Of a stretch of DNA of 64,000 nucleotides, positions 28,204 through 38,593 are shown piece by piece. Source of the DNA: Diplonema japonicum (Eukaryota; Euglenozoa; Diplonemea; Diplonemida; Diplonemidae). Both the position numbers and the translations under genes were made by a program. Every line of letters starts with the position of its first letter. The stretch's first letter is position 1. The stretch covers positions 1 to 64,000 of the forward strand of contig OZ025696.1 of assembly GCA_964019335.1 (NCBI GenBank). Direction: 5' to 3'. The notes beneath the pieces were generated by a model that had not been told where the DNA came from, searched no databases, and was given only the letters and a program-made list of their open reading frames with translations.

Positions 28204-30231
28204 CTAAATCTGTGTTGGAAATCTTAAAAAGTCACATCTAAACACATACGAAGGCTGCCCATCGGTGGCTGTGTTTAAGCTTTTTGATGTCCGCATTGTG
28301 CCAGTGGTCGTCGTCGGGAAAGAGGGGTTCACCGCAGTCTGCAAGGAGTTCGTTGGGTCAGTGCTGCCTCGTGCTGTGGCGGAGGCAGAGGGAGCAGCAG
28401 GCTGCCCTAAGTTGGATACGCTGGGTGAGAATGCCTTTCGTTTTATAAGCTCGTCCACGTTGCTATCCACCGATGGCACACTCTCATCTTCCGATAGCTC
28501 AGACTCCACATGCAGCCCCCTCCGAAGGAAGGCGTGCCCCAACATCAAATCGCACGATGGCCTCAACGTGGGATCCCTCTGCAGGCACTGCGAAACAAAG
28601 TCCTTACAATCATAAGACATCCATCCAGGGATGTCAGGGGTCGCGTCAGCCTTTCCAATATGATAGATCGCTGCCCAGTGGGTTTCGAATACGGGCCAAG
28701 GCGGCCTACCTTCGTCGAGGATTTCGACTGCGGTGCATCCAATAGACCATATATCTACCTTCGCAGAGTGCTCGGCTGTCCCTGCATTCGTGATCACCTC
28801 TGGCGCCATCCAGTTCGGTGTACCTGTCACCGTCTTGGCGACCGTTCTATCCAATGTGCCACCTAGCTGTTTGGCACTCCCGAAGTCAGATATCTTACAC
28901 ACACCCTCGTTGGTATCCACCAGAACGTTGTCTCCTTTGATGTCACGGTGGATGATACCTTTGGTGTGCAGGTACCCAATCCCGCTCACAATCTGTCTTA
29001 AGTAAACTGATGCCTGTTCTTCAGAAAGACGAGACCCCATGGAGCGCACCAGCTTCCCCAGCGAGCCGCCAGGGACGAACTCCATGAACAGTGTCATCAA
29101 GGCTTCTTTGCGGTTGTACGAGGCGTAGTAGTACTTCACGATGTTGGGGTGCTCTAGGTCCCGCATTGTTGTGATCTCTTTGACGTAGCTTTGCATCTCG
29201 AACTCCTTTACGTTCGATGTGTCGATCTGCTTGGCGGCGAGGCTCTTCCCTGTCGACAGCAGTACCAGGTACACACTTCCGAACTGTCCTCTTCCTAATA
29301 GCCTTCCCTTGCTCCAAGAGCCGTTCACAAGCGCAGACACGATGACAGGGGTTGCGTCTTTGCATGGAGGGGCAAGGGCTTTGTCCTCGTTGGCCCTTTT
29401 GTTTTTGAGCCAACGCAGTGCAACGAACACGAAAATCACGAAGCACGCTACGAAAGAACCGACGATGATGAGCGCGATAACAGCGGGCTGCAGAGAGTCG
29501 TCAGAACTGTCGAGGATACCACTGCAGAGGGGCAACAGGTTCTGACAGTCGAGATTCCCTTCAGGGCATTCGGCCCTGCACATAGACGTGAACGGCAGCG
29601 TTACGTTGCAGTCCCTCACAGTTTTTGATTGCCTGCAGTTAAAATTGTTCGCGCAGTCCATGTTGTGCTGCATGCACTCGTGCGTGCAACGTTCCTGCCC
29701 ATTGTCGTTGAAGCATTCAGCCTTGCTTTCCAGACATTCTTGAAGATTCTTGTGGCCTGTTGTGGCATTCGGAAAGGTATGGCAAGATCCAGCATCAGGA
29801 CAGTATAACTGCAACTCTTGCTTGCGAATCGCACGGAGGAAGGCTGAAGGACCGGTGAACTGCGCCAATGCATTCTCAACACCAACAGCACGACACTCAT
29901 CTACAATCTTGTGCAGGCACTCGCCGTATTCACAGAACTCCTTCGTGCTTCCAGTAACAAGGAAGTTCTCCTTATTCGGGAGGGTGATGTGGCGGTTTGT
30001 GAGTTCCCAGTTTAGCTCATCGAAGCAGTAGCAGTCCGTCGTGCGGTTGGCAGGGCAACACTCGCTCTCACAGTACTTCAGTCTCTCTTGCAACAACTTC
30101 CCCACTGACCTGTCTGTGCAGGCACCCGCGGTATCTAAAGGTTGGTCCTCAGCGTCATCCAAAACCGGCTGACAGCTTGCGCATACAGCCAACAACACCA
30201 CCACCACACTCCGTGATGCCGTCATCGACAT
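28204..30231 (-). CDS. Transmembrane receptor with MAP3K/STE11-type kinase domain
   Basis: A 675-residue protein. A signal peptide (residues 1-20) precedes a Cys-rich ectodomain to about 245 with roughly two dozen cysteines in pairs such as 'YCESECC' and 'CTHECMQHNMDC'. One membrane helix follows (about 249-273). The cytosolic kinase has the Gly loop 'GRGQFGSV' (313-320), Lys334, 'HRDIKGDN' (428-435), 'DFG' (449-451), 'GTPNWMAPEV' and 'DIWSIGCTAVEI'. The HRDIKGDN and GTPxWMAPEV combination is typical of STE11/STE20 kinases. All catalytic residues are present, so it should be active and pass extracellular signals to a MAPK cascade. MAP3Ks are normally soluble, so this fusion to a receptor is unusual. 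The ectodomain family is not recognised. Confidence 0.9.
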   Translation of the reverse strand: MSMTASRSVVVVLLAVCASCQPVLDDAEDQPLDTAGACTDRSVGKLLQERLKYCESECCPANRTTDCYCFDELNWELTNRHITLPNKENFLVTGSTKEFCEYGECLHKIVDECRAVGVENALAQFTGPSAFLRAIRKQELQLYCPDAGSCHTFPNATTGHKNLQECLESKAECFNDNGQERCTHECMQHNMDCANNFNCRQSKTVRDCNVTLPFTSMCRAECPEGNLDCQNLLPLCSGILDSSDDSLQPAVIALIIVGSFVACFVIFVFVALRWLKNKRANEDKALAPPCKDATPVIVSALVNGSWSKGRLLGRGQFGSVYLVLLSTGKSLAAKQIDTSNVKEFEMQSYVKEITTMRDLEHPNIVKYYYASYNRKEALMTLFMEFVPGGSLGKLVRSMGSRLSEEQASVYLRQIVSGIGYLHTKGIIHRDIKGDNVLVDTNEGVCKISDFGSAKQLGGTLDRTVAKTVTGTPNWMAPEVITNAGTAEHSAKVDIWSIGCTAVEILDEGRPPWPVFETHWAAIYHIGKADATPDIPGWMSYDCKDFVSQCLQRDPTLRPSCDLMLGHAFLRRGLHVESELSEDESVPSVDSNVDELIKRKAFSPSVSNLGQPAAPSASATARGSTDPTNSLQTAVNPSFPTTTTGTMRTSKSLNTATDGQPSYVFRCDFLRFPTQI

Positions 30232-30601
30232 ACCCTTCTTTTTTTATTTATTTCTACTGTCTGACATAGGAGTTCGGCATTCACTAAACCAAAAGAAAAA
30301 TGAGTAAAGATGAAAGAATGAATGAGTAAACACAAGAATGAGGGAAGGAAGAAAGGATGGGAATACATATCTTTTTCCTTTTTTTTTTTTGAAAAAAGAT
30401 TGGAAAAAAAAGGGTGGGGGGGGGGGGGGGACAGGATGGAGTATATAAAAAATATATAAAAAAAAAGATTCTACTTACAAGGGATATTGGAAAAAAAAAA
30501 AATGAAACCTACAAAAAAAAAAAAGAAAATCCTCAAAAAACTCTAAGGCCAACCCATGGGCTTAGCCAATGGATGCACATTGGGCGGCCAATGCCAATCG
30601 T
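30232..30601. other. Low-complexity spacer with poly-G tract
   Basis: A-rich DNA with a G-run at 30416-30430. A TTTTTCTTTTGGTTTAG acceptor-like stretch lies on the minus strand upstream of the kinase ATG. No gene seen. Confidence 0.6.
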
Positions 30602-31351
30602 TTAAGGCATTTCAATGCTCTTCCGTCTGTCGGGGCGGGCCTTGGATGACGAGGTACGAGTTGTCTTCCCTCTTCGCTTTGTAGAGGGACGCGCTTGTGC
30701 GTCTGCTCCTTTATGTGACTGTTGGTAGATCCAGTGGTTGTGCACGGCATAGACAGCTTTGGGGTATTCGGCACCGAGCTCAAGCCAAGCACCAAACGTA
30801 ATGTACCCTAGGTTATGAGGGTCGGCTAAGGAAAAGATCTTCTTGATCATGCTTGGCTTAGGGTTGGGGAAGGCTTCGGTCATGGTTTCTCTAGTAATGT
30901 TTGCGGTCTTTCTGGTGTCGAACTTGAAGAACAAAGCAGGGATTAGTTGTGACTCAGGGCCTTTGAAGCCGTACAACTCTACAAGCCGCCAGGATATCGT
31001 GCTTCTTGGAGGAGGAAGCGGTGAACAGGTGTCAAGCACACCAAGCTGATGGGCATGTATCTGCACCCCGTCCTCCATCTCTGCCAATAGCTCATCGTTG
31101 ACCCTCCTCCCACTGTAGTACACCCACTTCCCGCCCCGACTCTTCTCCTTTTCCATCAATGCTAAATACGAAACGTGGAAGTTCAAGTCACCACCAGTCA
31201 CGCCCTTCGGTTTCCACTTGTCAGCCTCGTACTCAAATGCGCTCTCCACTAGCTCCACAAGCGTTTTGCAATCAGGCTTCTTTGGTGCCTCCACGGATAA
31301 GTTCCACTTGCTGCCATATACATCTGCAGCGCAAAACACAGTGAACACCAT
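30602..31351 (-). CDS. EF-hand-like protein of unknown function
   Basis: A 249-residue soluble protein, ATG at 31351. The middle holds an EF-hand-like pair: 'FFKFDTRKTANITRETMTEAF' and 'IFSLADPHNLGYITFGAWLEL'. The first loop lacks several acidic ligands and the second keeps a partial D-x-N-x-G-x-I pattern, so calcium binding is uncertain. The N-terminal 100 residues ('FCAADVYGSKWNLSVEAPKK') look like a compact domain I cannot name. The C-terminus is very basic (KRRGKTTRTSSSKARPDRRK). It may be a structural or flagellar protein, but nothing in the sequence proves that. Confidence 0.6.
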   Translation of the reverse strand: MVFTVFCAADVYGSKWNLSVEAPKKPDCKTLVELVESAFEYEADKWKPKGVTGGDLNFHVSYLALMEKEKSRGGKWVYYSGRRVNDELLAEMEDGVQIHAHQLGVLDTCSPLPPPRSTISWRLVELYGFKGPESQLIPALFFKFDTRKTANITRETMTEAFPNPKPSMIKKIFSLADPHNLGYITFGAWLELGAEYPKAVYAVHNHWIYQQSHKGADAQARPSTKRRGKTTRTSSSKARPDRRKSIEMP

Positions 31352-32778
31352 TATTTTATTTTATTTTATTTTATTTTATTTTCTTCTTCTCCCCCCACAC
31401 TCCCTGATTTCATTCTATTTTATTTTTTCGACATTGTACAAATACTAAATCTTAAAAAAAAAGGGGGGGGGGATGGGTAGACAGCTTTTCCGAATAGATA
31501 TTCTTCTGGGAGGGGAGGTTAAAACGTTGCGAAAAAAAGGGGGGGGTGTGGGGGGGGAGGAAAGGTAATGAAAGTAAGAATATCAAACCAACATTATTCA
31601 TTTTTTATCTTTTTTCTTCTTCTGTTTTTGCTTTAACAATATCTTATTGTCTCGTGCCTACAAACTAGTTATGGCAGCGTAAGGAGCTATTTTAGTTTTT
31701 AAATAAAATAACCGCTCGTGCGTATAAATAAATGAAAGCGCCAAACTAGGTCTTTTTAAAAAAAAGAGAGGACGACACGCTTTAATTGTCTTTTTTTGAG
31801 TATTTTCGAGAATCGATCTTTTTTCTGTCAAGCTTAAAAAAATAAGAATGAGTAAGGAGACGGTGTCCTTAACGCGTAGGGATAAAAGAAACAAAAAAGG
31901 ACGAAAAAAAAGAAAAAAGCGCGGATCGAGCTGAAATAGGGGGGAGGGGGGGATTAAGCAGGGTTTTACTTGTAAGAAAAAGCCCTGAAAACAAAATAAT
32001 TATTTACTCATATATAGAAATTACGGGGGTAATTCACATAATACACAACAAACGTGCCAAAGTTCGCTTTTGGTACCCTAAAAAAAAAAACTCAAAAATT
32101 CCATTTAATAACAAGATTGGTTTTTTTGGCCCATCAAGCTAGGCTGTATTTACAGGAAGTTGTTGTATACAGCCCCTAAAGCAAAAAAACCCATTTTTGG
32201 GTATTGAGTGAATTTTCGATCTTCTTTGGGTACCGCAACTACTTGAAATTTATTTTCTATTTTCATTTTTTGGCTTAGGCACCGGGCTACGGGGCCGAAT
32301 AAATATGGTTAATAATCTGAATTGGAACTCTTTCTGTTCCATATTTAAGTACAAATACGGCTATAAGTGAATATTCGACTTTTCCTTCCTTTGGGTAACA
32401 AGTGAATATCAGTACGTTCTGGGCACTACCCCTATCTTAAAAAATAAAAAAAAATAAGAGGCCAGTGTAAGTGGCGCCCTGTTGAAAAAAAAAAACAGAG
32501 AGGGGGGGTGTCCTAAAAAAGTAAAGCTATGGTTTTTCCTTCCTTTTTTTTCATTCTTTTTTTTTTTTTCTTTTTCTTCAAAAAGACTGCACTACACACA
32601 GTCTAACTAACCCCCGGGGAAAATAAAGAAAAGAACGGGAAAAAAAAAAAAAAAAAAAAAAAACCAGAAATAGATCTTATTTAAAAAAGAAAACCGCATA
32701 GAAATATAGGAAGAAAAAGGGGGGGAAAGGAGATTTCTTTTTCTTTTAAATTTTCTTCTTTTTCCTGTCATAATAACC
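31352..32778. other. Intergenic region with repeat and decayed AT-rich segment
   Basis: An ATTTT microsatellite (31352-31382), G-rich stretches near 31460 and 31540, and the repeat at 31662-31728. From about 31990 to 32430 the sequence is AT-rich but complex, without open frames; it looks like decayed mobile DNA. No gene is supported. Confidence 0.55.
31662..31728. repeat. About 65-bp dispersed repeat, copy 1
   Basis: AAACTAGTT-ATGGCAGCGTAA-GAGCTATTTTA, a short A/T segment, then CCGCTCGTGCG-ATAAA. A second copy with small indels lies at 38989-39052 inside the hAT-like relic, in the same orientation. Confidence 0.8.
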
Positions 32779-34482
32779 CTACGCGTCCATTGCGCGGATC
32801 TTTTTAGCACCTATGTCGCCAACCATCATAGTAGGAGCATTCGTGTTGCCCCCGATCAGAGTCGGATAGATAGAAGCGTCCACGACGGAGAGGTTCTGCA
32901 GGCCGTGCACAGAGAGGTTCGAGTCAACAACTGCCTCATCGTCGTTGCCCATCTTGCAGGTCCCCACAGGGTGGTACAGGGTTTCGACCTTTTCTGTCAC
33001 GTACTCCCTCAGCCGTGCTTCATCTGCAGCGATCGCACGCATATCACAGTCGCTCTTCCTAATATGGTCAAACGTGCTGGATGTCGTCATCTTAACAGCA
33101 GCACGGACCCCTTCCATCATCACCTGCATGTCCTCCTCTTCTTTCAGGAAGTTCATACGTATCCTCGGTGCCTCTGTAGGGTCCTTCGAGTACAGCTTTG
33201 TGTACCCCTCCGACTTCGGGTACAACAAGCACGACTTCATGTTCCACCCTGGTATCTTCATGGGCGTCCTGCCGTGGCTGGAGCTCAGAAGTGGGACGAA
33301 GTGGCCCTGTATGTCGGGTTTCCCATCTCCCTTCGTGCTGTAGAAATACCCCGTCTCGCACGCGATCTTCGAGAACACAGATGTCTTCCAGTCTCCCATC
33401 CTCCACTGAAGGTATTGCTTTAAGGTGTTCGGCAGCCTGCTAGGGAGTGAGGTCCCATCAGGTACACCCTTTGTCACATCGATTTCCTGCGGCACTGCGA
33501 CGTCGGGATGATCCAGCAAGTGCGCGCCCACTCCGGGTAAGTGGTGTTTCACCTCTATGTCGTGTTCTGAGAGGTCCGCTTTGGAGCCGATACCTGAGAG
33601 CTGAAGGATCTGCGGAGTCTGCAGAGCGCCTGCCGACAAGATGACACGCCTGTTTGCAGTGATGGTGCCCGTTGTGGAAGTAGCCTTTCCAGACCCTGTC
33701 ACCCGGTACCAGTCCACACCCGTTGCTGTCTTGTTGTCTAGGTTCACCTTGGCCACCTGTGTGTTCGTCAAGACGGTGAGGTTCTTGCGTGTCTCGCGCA
33801 CTGGCTTCACAAAGGCACGCGCTGCGCTGAACCTCTTCCCCTCGAAACTTGTGCGTTGATAAGTGAAGTACCCCTCCGTGTCACCGGAGTTGTAATCAGG
33901 GTTAGCCTTCAGACCAAGCTCATTGCCGGATGCTTCAAAGAACATTCTCTCCAGCTCTGTGAAGGGGTTGAAGACCGATTGCTCTTCGACAACCAGCTCG
34001 CCGCTGCTGCCGTGCGCAGGCAGCACGCCAGATGACAAGCTGGGGATGAACTTCTCGAAGCTCTTAAAAGATTCCAGGCACTCTTCCCAAGACCACCCTT
34101 CGTTCCCGAGTGCGGCCCAGTTATCGTAGTCATCCTTATGCCCCCTCGCGTACAGCAAGGCGTTGATGCACGACGAGCCTCCCAGGCATCGACCCCTTGG
34201 CTGGTATGGTCGTTTCCCGTTCTCTTCCTCTGCTTCGAAGCCCCAGTTCAGCTTGTCTCGGGTCAGGCGGTACTTCGCATTTTTACCCCATGCGGGTACC
34301 AGAATACCTATGCCGAGGGGCGTGTGGATAGCAGGTGACACGTCCTCAGGGCCGGCCTCCAACAAACACACGGTGACCTCAGGGTCTGCAGATAACCTGT
34401 TTGCGAGTACGCACCCGGCACTCCCACCACCTACAATGACATAGTCATAAGCCTTGCACAGCACTGCTCTAGAGCTTCTCAT
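32779..34482 (-). CDS. GMC-family FAD oxidoreductase (choline dehydrogenase type)
   Basis: A 567-residue protein from ATG 34482 (MRSSRAVLCKAYDYVIVGGG). The FAD Rossmann motif is GGGSAG at residues 18-23, followed by 'LLEAGPED'. The GMC signature 'GRCLGGSSCINALLYARG' and the later 'SAGALQTPQILQLSGIG' are both present. The active-site pair is His in 'YHPVGTCKMG' and Asn in 'GGNTNAPTMMVGD'. Family members oxidise alcohols such as choline, long-chain or sugar alcohols; the substrate is not readable. Length is typical. The frame opens 13 codons earlier at a TTG, which was discounted. CTTAAG lies 4 nt before the ATG. The short basic N-terminus may target an organelle. Confidence 0.92.
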   Translation of the reverse strand: MRSSRAVLCKAYDYVIVGGGSAGCVLANRLSADPEVTVCLLEAGPEDVSPAIHTPLGIGILVPAWGKNAKYRLTRDKLNWGFEAEEENGKRPYQPRGRCLGGSSCINALLYARGHKDDYDNWAALGNEGWSWEECLESFKSFEKFIPSLSSGVLPAHGSSGELVVEEQSVFNPFTELERMFFEASGNELGLKANPDYNSGDTEGYFTYQRTSFEGKRFSAARAFVKPVRETRKNLTVLTNTQVAKVNLDNKTATGVDWYRVTGSGKATSTTGTITANRRVILSAGALQTPQILQLSGIGSKADLSEHDIEVKHHLPGVGAHLLDHPDVAVPQEIDVTKGVPDGTSLPSRLPNTLKQYLQWRMGDWKTSVFSKIACETGYFYSTKGDGKPDIQGHFVPLLSSSHGRTPMKIPGWNMKSCLLYPKSEGYTKLYSKDPTEAPRIRMNFLKEEEDMQVMMEGVRAAVKMTTSSTFDHIRKSDCDMRAIAADEARLREYVTEKVETLYHPVGTCKMGNDDEAVVDSNLSVHGLQNLSVVDASIYPTLIGGNTNAPTMMVGDIGAKKIRAMDA

Positions 34483-34712
34483 GTTGCTTAAGTACGTAGC
34501 TTCCTGAGGTGAAACTTTCAACTAAGAATTATAGCAAGAATTATATTGATGTGAAACTATAACAGCCCATTAAAAACAAAGGGCTTTAACCATCAGTGCC
34601 GAAAAGAAAAAGGTACTAAAAAACTATGCATATCTGGATACGACATTAGGCACAGTCGGCTCCAAGTGTACCATAAAGTACATGGGGCGGGGTGGGTGTT
34701 TAAAAACAAATG

Positions 34713-34888
34713 ACACATTGGAGTGAGCTTCTAACCTGTGCGGTGAAAGTGACAGCCGCTTGGTAGTGCAATAGCGATGACAGCCGCCATGGTTTCTATG
34801 CCGAGCACCCTGGCACAGACCTTCCTGATGACTCGCCAAGGGAAGGTGTCGTTACGCACCTAGACCCGGCCAAAGGTCTTGCTGCCCT
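34713..34888. repeat. Dispersed hairpin repeat, copy B
   Basis: Related to the copies at 14418 and 37116. It shares CACATTGGAGTGAGCTTCT with A, the loop words AATAGCGATGACAGCCG and TGCCGAGCACCCTGGCACAGA, and the right part TTCCTGATGACTCGCCAAGG plus GGTGTCGTTACGCACC. The 5' half of the long stem is degraded here. It fills most of the space between the GMC gene and the next upstream gene. Confidence 0.7.
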
Positions 34889-34935
34889 ATTTAAAATAAA
34901 ATAAAAGATAGCTGTAAAGCTATCGAAAAGAAAAT

Positions 34936-36621
34936 TCACAGGTCGAGCCCTTCGATGGGCATTGAGCTTAGCAGGGCTTCTCGATGTTCAATTGTCAAGA
35001 GGCCAAGGTCAGTCGACCGGCTGAGGGTATCTGTCAGGCTAGCACCCTTAAGGAGGCGGAGGCCCGCAGCATTGTAGGTAGCCCAATCGTTGGTAGAAGA
35101 AGCGGTGCTGATCCCATACATCCATTCGCTGTCGTCGGCCTCTGGACATGCGTCGATGTTCAGGAGTTCGTAAGTGTAGATTGTGGAGTTCTTCTTCTTT
35201 AGTATCTTGAGGACCAGTTTGAAATCGTACATGTATTGTGTTTCCATGTAGATGCTTTTGTTGACAAGTATCTTGTGGGATGCCTTCGCACAGTACCTTT
35301 CAATGCCAGTTGCGATGCACATGTTCTCGCTGACAATGCTGTACTGCTTCGCATCCGGACTCCCCAGGTCCCCCGCCAGCAGCGATCCTGACACCACCGC
35401 TACGGAGAGGCACTCGTTCAGACCCACCGCCCAGCGTTGCACAGCCACTGCAGCGTTGACACTCGCCTTGCAATATGCCAAGCAGCGCTGCGACACATTG
35501 AAGGAGCAGAGCAAATGATCGCCGAAAATAAGATGCAACACCCCACGGAATTGTTCAACCTTTCCGAGCACGTTCGTGGTGTACAGGCTGTGCCGCTCTT
35601 GCAAGTTCTTACCGTTGCTCTCCGTGTGTGTTCCCTTCATGTTCGTCACGATGACCGCTCCCCTCTTCTGTTCCACGACGTGGCTCACGGAATAGCACGG
35701 CTCCTTCCGACGGGTCTTGTTCTTCCCGCTGAGACTCTCCATCTCGAGAACCTCGTCGACGCTATCCTCTTGATCGCTCTCCTCTGCAGGCAGGCATGCC
35801 CTCGGTAGATAGGGCTTGAAAACCTTAAGGTTATGCAGCAACTGCAACAGCGCACATCGTGTCTCCTGGGGGAGAGAAGGGATCTCCAAGAGACATTGCT
35901 CGGCGGTCTGAAGATCGAAACTCTCCAGATGCGTTGCCACCACGTTCACGCCTTCCACGGAAACTTCCATCAAACGCTTCTCGTCAAAGATCTCGACAGC
36001 AAAACTGCGCGTGAAGTAGTAATCGACGAGCAACACAACAGCTTTAAAGAGCATGTTTATAATAGAATCGTTGGCGTCCCTTGAGCAAGGCGGAGTGCTG
36101 CAAGTGAGGGGCAAACGCTCAGTCAGTGAAGACGTCCCCGCCACATCGTATAGTCCCATCCTGTAATGGTCCTCGAAACCTGTAATCACGACCCACATGG
36201 CGCAGGCCATCATGAGGTACATATCCAGACGGTACTCCCCCCTGCAGACGAGGAGGACATCGATCATGATGATGAAGACGGGCCATTGTCGGCTGCTGAG
36301 TGGACCACGCGACGCTTGCCACCAGTCCTGAAGGAAGAGCCCAACAGAGAAGACAATGCTTGTGGTGTACACAAAGTTGTTTGAAGCAGAACGCGTCGTC
36401 AGCACCCACAGCACGGAAAGAATGGCTGTTATAAAGTTCGAAAGCGCCCCCACGAGATGCATCGACATCTCCTGTAGCTGTACGTCTGTGAAGAGTGTGG
36501 TTCCAAAGGTCACGCATGATGCACCACATGTGAGCACAACGATGCGCTTCTTCCTTACCGTTGCCAACGTGTCGCCTGACTGCTTCAGATATTCGTCAAC
36601 TGCTTTCACAAGGCGCCTCAT
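34936..36621 (-). CDS. Six-TM protein with degenerate class III cyclase domain (3)
   Basis: A 561-residue protein, ATG 36621 (MRRLVKAVDEYLKQSGDTLA). Six hydrophobic segments are visible, with 'RQWPVFIIMIDVLLV', 'HYRMGLYDVAG' and the Cys loop 'CSTPPCSRDAND'. The linker reads 'FKPYLPRACLP' plus an acidic stretch. The cyclase-fold domain keeps 'FGDHLLCSFNVSQRC' and 'GDLGSPDAKQYSIV', but the first metal site reads 'VIVTNMKGT' and the transition-state Asn/Arg are absent. It is more diverged than the 16888/18609 pair and lacks an adjacent beta-helix gene. Function is inferred only as a membrane protein with a probably inactive cyclase domain. Confidence 0.7.
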   Translation of the reverse strand: MRRLVKAVDEYLKQSGDTLATVRKKRIVVLTCGASCVTFGTTLFTDVQLQEMSMHLVGALSNFITAILSVLWVLTTRSASNNFVYTTSIVFSVGLFLQDWWQASRGPLSSRQWPVFIIMIDVLLVCRGEYRLDMYLMMACAMWVVITGFEDHYRMGLYDVAGTSSLTERLPLTCSTPPCSRDANDSIINMLFKAVVLLVDYYFTRSFAVEIFDEKRLMEVSVEGVNVVATHLESFDLQTAEQCLLEIPSLPQETRCALLQLLHNLKVFKPYLPRACLPAEESDQEDSVDEVLEMESLSGKNKTRRKEPCYSVSHVVEQKRGAVIVTNMKGTHTESNGKNLQERHSLYTTNVLGKVEQFRGVLHLIFGDHLLCSFNVSQRCLAYCKASVNAAVAVQRWAVGLNECLSVAVVSGSLLAGDLGSPDAKQYSIVSENMCIATGIERYCAKASHKILVNKSIYMETQYMYDFKLVLKILKKKNSTIYTYELLNIDACPEADDSEWMYGISTASSTNDWATYNAAGLRLLKGASLTDTLSRSTDLGLLTIEHREALLSSMPIEGLDL

Positions 36622-36627
36622 GTTCAC

Positions 36628-36660
36628 CTGTTTGGTATAGGTGGAAAGAAGATATGGTAA
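36628..36660 (-). promoter_or_regulatory. Candidate splice acceptor before cyclase-like gene 3
   Basis: On the minus strand TTCTTTCCACCTATACCAAACAG ends 6 nt before the ATG, a near-ideal polypyrimidine/acceptor arrangement. Confidence 0.5.
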
Positions 36661-37115
36661 AAATAGAAAAAAAACGTGGGGGGGGGAATAGCTATTTATC
36701 CATAGCTGATAATGAATTCTTTTTGGGGTTTGAATCGGGATATCTGGTGGCTTTTTCGAGCAGCTTCTTCTCTAACGTCTGTTGCTTCCCTTTGCCATCT
36801 CCACATTGTGCCGCTGGAATCGTGCCTCTGGGACACTATGAGCGCCTTCTTGAATTCTTGGCGATCGCATTGCCTTCCAGCACTTTTAAATTGTGTAAAT
36901 TCGCCATCTTTACTCTGGAGAATGGTATTTCTTTCTCTGTTTTAGAAAAAAATAAAAAAAAAAGACGAAAAAGGGGGTATTTTTTTAATTTTCTTTCCTC
37001 TTTTTTTTTTTTTTTTTTTGTGTTTTTGTTCTTTTTCAAGAGTGAAAAGCCATAGAAGAAACAAAGAAGGAAAAAAATTCGATCTTTTAACGTCAAGGTA
37101 ACCACCATAAGCTTA

Positions 37116-37260
37116 TCTGTGCCTGGGTGACAGTTGCTCTGTTGCTGTTGGTAGTGGAATAGCTGATGACAGCCGGAAGGTTAGCTTATACCGTCGTGTA
37201 TATCTGCCGAGCCCCAGTCACCAGGCACAGACTTCCTTGAAATGACTCGCTTAAGGAGAG
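37116..37260. repeat. Dispersed hairpin repeat, copy C
   Basis: The best-formed stem of the three copies: TCTGTGCCTGGGTGAC at the left can pair with GTCACCAGGCACAGA at the right with one bulge, enclosing about 80 nt that include GGAATAGCTGATGACAGCCG. A second small stem CTTCCTT...TTAAGGAG follows. The outer flanks shared by A and B are missing. Confidence 0.7.
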
Positions 37261-38593
37261 GAGAAGACACGCTTTTTTGAGCCCAAGACTCGTTCTTGCA
37301 AAAAGATTCATTTTGGCACGAATAAGGGCTGGTTTCTATTCTTTTTTACTCACCTTCAAGTTTTCCTTTTTTTTTCACTTCACTCAGTAACCGTAATAGG
37401 AAAACAAAAAAAAATTCAGTGCCCCCACCAATCTGACAGCCTAAAAGAAAAATCTGTGGTTTTTTTCGAGTGAAGGAAGTTAAAGAGATGTATGAAACTT
37501 CCTTTCGTAGAAAGAAGAAGGAGATAAAAAAAAAAACATTTCCCCTAATCTCGGTTAGGGGGTCAGCTCTTTTCGGTGAAAAAACTCGAAGGGCAGTTTT
37601 GCATACTGGGGTATCACCTCCCTTAGGCTGATGTTGACCCCCAAAACTAAAGAAACCCATCTTATCGTAACTACTGCGCAAAGCAATGGAGGTGAATTAA
37701 AAAGACAACCTAATTGATATAAAAAAAACCCCAAAAAGAAAGACGCGGCCCATCATTAAGGATGGTAAAAAGAAAAGGACGAAACAAATAGTTGTTTGAA
37801 GAAGAAAAAAAAGGAGAATTCTTAAAAAAAAAACGGGGGGGAAAAAATAAAGAACCCCCCCCCCCCCCCCCCCCCCTCCCACATATTGTCAAATAGTTAG
37901 TTCGATGACTATCTTACACTGCCCTAAAGGAAAATAATCAATAACCTAATACCATGTTTTTGACAAAAAGAATATGGGGACGTAAGAAAAAAACATTTTA
38001 AAATAAAAAAAAGACAGCGTTCTTCCACCATGAGTAGGCATATTGGTCTGGATCTGGATGCACCACGTGGGAGTCGGCGGGCTTAAGAGCTGCTTGCCCC
38101 ATCTAAGCGTGCACACAGCTACTAGGAGGGTGACGCTACTCATCTGTACCACCACTACACTACGCAGCTTGCCTACGCAGCTTGCCTACGCAGCATTCGG
38201 CAGCGCTGAACAGAGCGGCTGTCGGACTGCTGTAGAAGTCCATCCCTTGTGGTGGTTGGGAACCATCTTTCAAACCCCCACGACCCCCAAATAAAAAAAA
38301 CAAATGTGAGCTGAGATTGTTCTTCGTAGGACCCCCGTTTTCCCCTTCTTTCCTTTTGCCAATTGTTTCGGCCAAGCAGGTCTCTGGTTTTGAGATTCAT
38401 AGTATCCAGGGTTAACCGATCACCCGCGGGTTTTTAATTACAATCGGGTTTTAAATTGACGTCAAATGAAAGGCGAGCATGCAACCATGCTTAAAACCCT
38501 TATATTCGTATCCCGGGGCCCCCAGATACACAAAGCCGACCCCAGGGAGTATCAAAACGACATGCACGCACACAGCGATGAACGCCCAATTTC

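Larger units (their letters stand above)
36622..38395. other. Intergenic region with poly-C tract and repeat C
   Basis: Mostly low complexity, with a C-run at 37855-37876, the hairpin repeat at 37116-37260 and a short direct repeat (CTACGCAGCTTGC, about three copies) at 38160-38190. Frames here do not give recognisable proteins. Confidence 0.55.
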
